Assembly: GCA_029881635.1 (NCBI GenBank)
Contig: JAOUMG010000026.1
Location: 1-10,510, forward strand
DNA from: Paracoccaceae bacterium
GTDB taxonomy: Bacteria > Pseudomonadota > Alphaproteobacteria > Rhodobacterales > Rhodobacteraceae
Direction of reading: 5' to 3'
DNA: 10,510 bases
Below are positions 6,273 to 10,510 of this stretch, in pieces; position 1 is the first letter of the stretch; each line of letters starts with the position of its first letter. Below the pieces are notes generated by a model, which saw nothing but the letters and a program-made list of their open reading frames with translations, did not search any database and was not told the DNA's origin. The translations under genes were made by a program, and so were the position numbers.

Positions 6273-7788
6273 GACGCGTACCTCCTTGCCGCAGCCCGTC
6301 ATAGCGGCTGACATTGGCCTCAGGTTCCTTACTCAGGGCCAGGGCGATCGGCGGCGTCACATCGGGTTGGTCGATTGGAGTGCCATCCACCAGCCTGTGA
6401 AGCAGGTTCAGCACATGGGTCTTGGTCGGCACGCCTGCTTCCAGTGCCATCTCCACGGCACAGAGCACAGCCTGTTCATCATGGTGCAGAACCAAGGACA
6501 AGATATCGACCATCTCCCGATCACCACCCGGCTTTCTCATCATCAGATCCTGCAATTGTCGGAAGGGATCGGGCATTTCCATGAACGGGGCACCGTTGCG
6601 CAGCGCCCCCGGCTTACGCTGGACCACGGCCAGATAATGGCGCCAATCATAGATGACGCGGCCAGGTTGCCGGTGGGATCGCTCAATGATGCGCTCATGC
6701 GTGCAAATGACATGCCCCTCGGTCACGACGACCAACTTCTCGGGGTAAATGTGTAGGCTGACCGGGCGGTTCGCAAAGCTCGCTGGCACGCTGTACCGAT
6801 TGCGATCAAAGGTGATCAGGCATGTCGGTGACACGCGCTTGCTCAGCTCAACAAAGCCGTCAAAGGCCGTTGGCACCGGCATCAGCGCGGGCTTCTCGGC
6901 CTCCCAGGCATCGGCAATGCTTCCGGGCAAACTGCCGTGCGCAGTCTCAACCCACAGCGCCGTGCAGCGATCCTCCAGCCAGTTGTTCAACGCCTCAAGG
7001 CCCGGAAAGACAGGCGCGACCTGCCACAGACGGTGGCGCGCGTCGCGGACGTTCTTCTCAACCTGACCTTTCTCCCACCCGGCAGCCGGATTGCAGAACT
7101 CCGGCTCAAAGACATAGTGGCTGGTCATCGCCAGAAAGCGTGCGTTCACATCGCGCTGCTTACCTCGTCCAACACGATCAACAGCCGTCCTCATGTTATC
7201 GTAGATGCCCCGGCATGGGATGCCACCGAAGACACGGAAGGCATGCCAATGGGCATCAAACAGCATCTCGTGTGTCTGCAACAAATAGGCTCGCACCAGA
7301 AACGCTCTGCTATGTGACAGCTTGATATGGGCGACCTGAAGCTTGACGCGTTCGCCGCCGATAGTGGCCCAATCCTCGCTCCAGTCGAACTGGAACGCTT
7401 CACCCGGTTGGAAAACCAACGGCACAAAGATCCCCCGCCCAGTCGTTTGCATCGCGCGCTGCCGATCAGCCTTCCAGGTCCGCACAAACGCCGCGACCCG
7501 CTCGTAGGACCCGTCAAAGCCAAGCTGCACCAGATCCGCATGCATCTGCTTGGCGGTGCGCCGGTCCTTGCGCGATTTGCGCTGCTCAGTCACCAGCCAA
7601 CCCGACAGTTTCTCCGCAAATGGATCCAGCTTGCTTGGCCGCTTGGGCGTCCGGAAACTGGGCTCCACTATGTCAGCCCGCAGATACTTCCTGATGGTGT
7701 TGCGAGACAGTCCCGTCCGCCGTGAAATCTCGCGAAGGGGCATCTTGTCCCTCAGTGCCCATCGTCGAATTACGCTCAAAAATCCCAT
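6262..7788 (-). CDS. istA: IS21-family transposase IstA
   Basis: The 508-residue protein is a DDE-type transposase of normal IS21 length. An N-terminal helix-turn-helix is visible at about residues 16-37 ([21 protein letters not shown]), which binds the multiple terminal repeats. The catalytic core has D135 in FQFDWSE, D197 in YDNMRTAV and E244 in GQVEKNV. The C-terminal part has the usual beta-barrel-type region around [24 protein letters not shown]. The ATG at 7788 has GGAG eight bases upstream; the frame is open nine codons further but without a better site. The gene ends in an 11-base overlap with istB. It appears intact. Confidence 0.95.
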   Translation of the reverse strand: MGFLSVIRRWALRDKMPLREISRRTGLSRNTIRKYLRADIVEPSFRTPKRPSKLDPFAEKLSGWLVTEQRKSRKDRRTAKQMHADLVQLGFDGSYERVAAFVRTWKADRQRAMQTTGRGIFVPLVFQPGEAFQFDWSEDWATIGGERVKLQVAHIKLSHSRAFLVRAYLLQTHEMLFDAHWHAFRVFGGIPCRGIYDNMRTAVDRVGRGKQRDVNARFLAMTSHYVFEPEFCNPAAGWEKGQVEKNVRDARHRLWQVAPVFPGLEALNNWLEDRCTALWVETAHGSLPGSIADAWEAEKPALMPVPTAFDGFVELSKRVSPTCLITFDRNRYSVPASFANRPVSLHIYPEKLVVVTEGHVICTHERIIERSHRQPGRVIYDWRHYLAVVQRKPGALRNGAPFMEMPDPFRQLQDLMMRKPGGDREMVDILSLVLHHDEQAVLCAVEMALEAGVPTKTHVLNLLHRLVDGTPIDQPDVTPPIALALSKEPEANVSRYDGLRQGGTRHAS

Positions 7789-7841
7789 GTCTATCACTCC
7801 AATAACCCCCGACACATCCCGTCAGGGGCACGGTTGCACAT

Positions 7842-7895
7842 GGGTCAGTTCTCAGTGACAATTCTGACCGCTACCGGGTCAGCTCTTGGTGACAT
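7842..7895. repeat. IS21 right-end paired transposase-binding sites
   Basis: GGGTCAGTTCTCAGTGACAA (7842-7861) and GGGTCAGCTCTTGGTGACAT (7876-7895) are two near-repeats 34 bases apart, in inverted orientation to the left-end sites. The outer one runs into the terminal inverted repeat at 7888-7901. Confidence 0.85.
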
Positions 7896-7937
7896 TCAAC
7901 AGGCTCGCCTCTTTGAGGCTAAGTGTCTCTCGCTTGG

Positions 7938-9455
7938 TCAAACCAGGTCAAAAAAGACGGGTAACAGAGCCTCCGCAATCTGCCGCGCAAGAAACGGCGG
8001 CACGGCGTTCCCGACCTGCACGAACTGTTCGGTGCGGTTGCCCATGAAGTGGTAGTTGTCTGGGAAGGTTTGCAGCCGTGCGGCCTCGCGCACCGTCAGG
8101 CTACGACACTGCGTCGGGTCGGGGTGAATGAAGTAGTGCCCATCCTTCGAGATGTGGCTCGTTACCGTCGAAGCCGGAGCACTACCGACCTGCACACGAA
8201 ACCTGTCATTGAATTTGCCCGAGTTCCAGTTCCTGTGGTTCGGGGCGAGGATAGCAGGAAACTGGTGTGCGCGCGGGCTCTTCTCTTCGGCTTTCGCGAA
8301 GCACGCGGCATAGAGATATCGGGCAAGGTCCGACGGCATGTGACCGCGGGTTTCGTGCCCCGAAACTCCGATCAGTTTCGGGTCATCCATGAACGCTGAG
8401 AGGTTCGGTTGCAGCTTGCTGGAAAGCTGCTTGCGGCTGGATTTCTTCCTGCCTGAGCGGGAAGTGGCCAGGAGCCGCTCTTCGACCCTGACCAGTTCAT
8501 CAAGGAAACGGGTGAGGTTCTCTCCGGGATATTCCCCGGTGACCTCACCAACCGTTTCCAGCGCATCGACCACTGCGTCATACCACGCGTTTTCGTCGTC
8601 GCGTCTGCTCAATCCGCTTCTCAGCCTGGGGAGGCCAGTCAGCATGTCCTTGACCTGAATAACCGAGTTTTGCCGCGGAAGTCTGGGGGAAAAATCACCT
8701 GCAATATCTGACCTGATGCCGACGATAATCACCCTGTGCCGTGCTTGCGGCACTCCATGATCTTCGGCTCGAATGACGAAATCCTTCGGTTCGGGACTAG
8801 GTTCGGATTGAACACCTGCGGATAGCGATACGAGTTTGTAGCCCGGACCAGCCTTCTCGAGATCGGACATGACCTGCCCGAAGATTGCCAAGCCCTCGAC
8901 GGAAGAGGACAGCATACCCTTGACGTTCTCCATCACGAAAACTGCAGGGCTCAACTCGTTCAAAACCCGACAATACTCGCGGTAAAGAAAGTGGCGGTCA
9001 TCGTCTTTTGGTCTGTAGTCCCGTATGCCTGCGTTCCTCGAACGCCCTGCAAGTGAAAATGCCTGACAGGGAGGGCCGCCGATCAGGATTGTTCTGTCGC
9101 CGGCCGTCCGTCGAGTTGCGGAAATCCTTTCCGAAAGAAGTACGGCTGTTTCCGGTTGTCCGAGTTCGGCGCAAACCGCCTCATGTTCGGCTGCATTCCA
9201 TTCACGCGGAAAAAGCTCGCTCTATTCCGGACAATCGCGCTTTCCGGCAATCCACGAATAGTATTCCGCGGGAAACTCGCTGAATTGACGCAGAAATGCG
9301 CGAAGTCTGAGTATCCTGTGCGCTGCACGTTCCTTTTCGATGGAGACGGCGATCTTGTAGGCAGGGGATCCATCCGGCTGCGCGCAGGACGAGAATCCTT
9401 CTCCGAGGCCACCCGGACCGGAAAATAGATCGATTATCTGAATGGGTTTCAACAC
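7938..9455 (-). pseudogene. dcm: C5-cytosine DNA methyltransferase, interrupted by an in-frame TAG
   Basis: Reading through one TAG at 9224-9222 gives a full 505-residue cytosine-5 methyltransferase with all main motifs in one frame. They are motif I FSGPGG (about residues 11-16, AdoMet binding), motif IV GGPPCQAFSLAGR with the catalytic Cys near 130, motif VI MENVKG near 175, motif VIII QARHRVIIVGIR near 237-248, motif IX RSLTVREAARLQTFPDNY near 450, and motif X QVGNAVPP near 480. The target recognition region lies between VIII and IX. The TAG is codon 78, between motifs I and IV. No start codon occurs between the TAG and a TTG at 8963, so restart would yield a protein without motifs I and IV, which could not methylate. 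GTG 9455 is the preferred start, with GAGGGG seven bases upstream; an ATG at 9470 is the alternative. The symbol dcm is by family and by pairing with vsr; the target sequence is unknown. Confidence 0.88.
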
Positions 9456-9512
9456 TGCGCTGCCCCTCATTCCCCTCTTCCCAGGTTTTCGCAGACATGG
9501 CAAGGAGATGGG

Positions 9513-9941
9513 ATGGTGGACATCGTCGATTCCGAAACCCGCTCACGGATGATGAGCAACATACGCGGAAAGGACACGAAGCCCGAGATGATGCTGCGGC
9601 GTGCCCTTCATGCTCACGGTTTTCGATTTCGACTGCATCGCAAAGGGCTACCTGGTCGCCCGGACCTTGTTTTTCCGAAGCACCGCGCCGCGGTCTTCGT
9701 TCACGGTTGTTTCTGGCATCGTCATCCGGATTGTTCGAAGGCGACCACGCCTGCCACACGGGCGGAGTTCTGGCAGAACAAGTTCACCGAGAACACCGCG
9801 CGCGATCAGCGAAACATCAATCAGTTGCAGAAGGCCGGTTGGCGGGTCTTGGTCGTCTGGGAGTGCGAGCTTGCCAAGAGTTCGATTGGTTCAACCGTGG
9901 ATCGCGTGTCAGATTGGTTGGTTGGCGGCGAGATATCTTAG
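9513..9941 (+). CDS. vsr: Very short patch repair endonuclease Vsr
   Basis: The 142-residue enzyme nicks 5' of the T in T:G mismatches that arise when 5-methylcytosine deaminates, starting very short patch repair. It opens with RSRMMSNIRGKDTKPE, the family signature. Residues equivalent to the E. coli active site are present at matching positions: E25, D51 in GRPDLVF, H64 in VHGCFW and H69; E. coli T63 is V63 here. Zinc ligands C66, H71, C74 and C118 (WEC) are kept. AAGGAG (9502-9507) precedes the ATG by five bases; GTG at 9516 is a possible alternative. It stands head-to-head with the methyltransferase gene, 57 bases apart. The reading frame is intact and ends normally, in contrast to its methyltransferase partner. 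Confidence 0.95.
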   Translation: MVDIVDSETRSRMMSNIRGKDTKPEMMLRRALHAHGFRFRLHRKGLPGRPDLVFPKHRAAVFVHGCFWHRHPDCSKATTPATRAEFWQNKFTENTARDQRNINQLQKAGWRVLVVWECELAKSSIGSTVDRVSDWLVGGEIS

Positions 9942-10136
9942 TGGGTGTTAATAGGAGCAATTGGTAGTCCCAAACTCGCTCAATGAAGAGACAGTCCACA
10001 GAAAGACAGAGCACTTTTCTCAATCTCGCCCACCCTCGGAAAAGTGGGACTGAAATCCGGAAAAATCCAATAAATATGGTGAAAGAAAAAAGTCCCACCG
10101 CCCCGTAACTTACTATCTTAAAGAAGATAGGTTATG
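9942..10136. other. Non-coding right end of the island
   Basis: No convincing gene is seen between the vsr stop and the right att-like repeat. The stretch is AT-richer than the core genes. It holds AAAAGTGGGACT (10040-10051), identical to 4704-4715 at the left end, and AAAAAAGTCCCAC (10086-10098), the exact reverse complement of 4708-4720. The two internal copies also face each other as an 8-bp inverted repeat. CTATCTT/AAGATAG (10113-10130) forms a hairpin with a 4-base loop. These look like recombinase arm sites or structural signals of the island end. Confidence 0.5.
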
Positions 10137-10152
10137 CCGCCCCCGGGCACCA
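10137..10152 (+). repeat. Right att-like repeat (tRNA-Phe 3' end copy)
   Basis: This is an exact copy of the last 16 bases of tRNA-Phe, 5,520 bases downstream of the original and in the same orientation. The bases before it do not continue the tRNA, so it is not a second tRNA gene but the far junction of an integration event. A 7-bp hairpin (10113-10130) stands six bases to its left. Confidence 0.85.
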
Positions 10153-10223
10153 TTTAATAGTTTATATCTAACTAATTTCAATAAGTTATGCGTATAATCT
10201 ATTTTTCAATCCACCCTATAATC
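10153..10223. other. AT-rich stretch between the island junction and the IS5-family element
   Basis: No gene is seen. ATTTCAATAAGTTATGCGT (10175-10193) matches 4654-4672 at 15 of 19 positions, with all four differences transitions, and begins 23 bases after the att-like core against 22 bases on the left. This could be original tRNA-downstream sequence or the left end of a second related element. Confidence 0.45.
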
Positions 10224-10510
10224 GGCGTTGTTGCACGACTCTGACATTGGAGGATTCACATCGTGAATCCATGCGGTTAGACGGGTGGCATGAGTAAGCC
10301 ATCACCCGCCCGCTACCGTACCATGAACTGGTCCGGCTATACCGCCTCACTGAAGAAGCGTGGTTCTTTGCTGATCTGGCTGGACAAGGAGATGACTTGG
10401 CTTGCGCCGCATGACGGCAGCCCTTGCCGCCCCTCTGTCTTTTCGGACGCCGCGATCCAGTTTTGCCTGACGATCAAAGTTCTGTTCAAGCTGCCGTTGC
10501 GGCAGACTAC
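10224..10510 (+). mobile_element. IS5-family insertion sequence, left end (continues beyond window)
   Basis: The element appears to begin with GGCGTTGTTGCACGACTCTG at 10224, a terminal sequence of the type seen in IS5-family elements of the IS903 kind. A perfect palindrome, GGATTCAC-ATC-GTGAATCC (10252-10270), stands before the transposase gene. The right end and target duplication are outside the window, so the boundary rests on end resemblance only. Confidence 0.8.
10290..10510 (+). CDS. IS5-family transposase, N-terminal part (truncated by window end)
   Basis: Seventy-three codons are visible from ATG 10290 to the window edge without a stop. The product begins MSKPSPARYRTMNWSGYTASLKKRGSLLIW by its leading segments and continues through EMTWLAP, a SDAAIQFCLTIKVLF block and LPLRQTT. 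This is the N-terminal pattern of IS5-family (IS903-like) DDE transposases; the catalytic residues would lie further on, so activity cannot be judged. No frameshift is seen in the visible part. Confidence 0.88.
   Translation, partial: MSKPSPARYRTMNWSGYTASLKKRGSLLIWLDKEMTWLAPHDGSPCRPSVFSDAAIQFCLTIKVLFKLPLRQT

Larger units (their letters stand above)
5408..7901 (-). mobile_element. IS21-family insertion sequence, complete
   Basis: The element is 2,494 bp with ends TGTTGAATGTCACC (5408-5421) and its exact complement (7888-7901). It carries istA and istB in the usual order on the minus strand. Each end also has two related 20-base sites, as IS21 transposase requires: 5414-5433 and 5438-5457 on the left, 7876-7895 and 7842-7861 on the right. 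Both open reading frames look intact, so the element may be active. No 4-8 bp target duplication is seen: the left flank is CACATGT and the right flank GGCTCGC. This suggests an adjacent deletion or recombination between two copies after insertion. Confidence 0.92.
4633..10152. mobile_element. Genomic island inserted at the 3' end of tRNA-Phe
   Basis: The island is bounded by an exact 16-bp direct repeat, the 3' end of tRNA-Phe at 4617-4632 and a copy at 10137-10152, the usual result of site-specific integration by a tyrosine recombinase into a tRNA 3' end. Its contents are typical accessory cargo: an unrecognised truncated gene, an IS21-family element, a broken cytosine methyltransferase gene and vsr. 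Both ends carry GTGGGAC-type repeats and AT-richer sequence than the core genes. No integrase gene lies between the repeats, so the island may be a remnant, may have lost the integrase with the deletion beside IS21, or may depend on an integrase outside the window. Boundaries are seen; the mobility mechanism is inferred. Confidence 0.75.

Noticed and set aside
7907..7919. GCCTC-TTT-GAGGC as a terminator for the methyltransferase gene
   Set aside because: The stem is only five pairs and no T-tract follows on either strand.
7938..8963. Taking the methyltransferase as a separate 341-residue gene starting at TTG 8963
   Set aside because: The frame upstream encodes the catalytic PCQ motif and, past one TAG, motif I, so this is the 3' part of one broken gene.
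9202..9759. 185-codon minus-strand open frame across vsr and the methyltransferase start
   Set aside because: It overlaps both recognised genes in the wrong frame and shows no family motif.
10137..10152. A second tRNA gene at the right repeat
   Set aside because: Only the last 16 bases of tRNA-Phe are present; no D, anticodon or 5' acceptor arm precedes them.
1..10510. CRISPR array
   Set aside because: No series of regularly spaced repeats was seen; the repeats found are att copies, IS ends and end-associated motifs.

Overview
The window looks like a Rhodobacteraceae (Roseobacter-type) alphaproteobacterial chromosome. The left part carries infA, maf, a short RNase E/G gene, yacG and tRNA-Phe in the order I know from that family, with GC-rich codon use and ATGA overlaps between genes. 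The organism call is inference from gene order and protein resemblance; no database search was possible.

Positions 1-4632 are chromosomal core. They hold the 3' end of a low-molecular-weight phosphatase-like gene, a co-oriented trio (SnoaL/NTF2-fold protein, GNAT acetyltransferase, nitrilase-superfamily carbon-nitrogen hydrolase), then infA, maf, RNase E/G and yacG. A terminator with a T7 tract, a tRNA promoter with a leader palindrome, and tRNA-Phe(GAA) follow.

Positions 4633-10152 look like a small genomic island in the 3' end of tRNA-Phe. The last 16 bases of the tRNA gene recur exactly at 10137-10152. A weaker second similarity sits at nearly the same distance beyond each copy. The island holds an unrecognised gene cut short at codon 193, a complete IS21-family element (istA, istB, paired terminal binding sites), a C5-cytosine DNA methyltransferase gene broken by one in-frame TAG, and a divergent intact vsr gene. 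Related GTGGGAC repeats lie near both ends. No integrase is visible.

From 10153 an AT-rich stretch leads into the left end of an IS5-family element whose transposase runs off the window. The second att-like copy with this different flank suggests tandem or successive integrations at the same tRNA.

Functionally, the left block is translation and RNA housekeeping plus a possible small-molecule amidase cluster. The island is a decaying DNA modification and repair cassette: methyltransferase lost by a nonsense codon, mismatch endonuclease kept, and a possible third component destroyed by IS21 insertion and deletion. The most interesting points are the tRNA-Phe island, the TAG-split methyltransferase beside an intact Vsr, and the unknown truncated gene.
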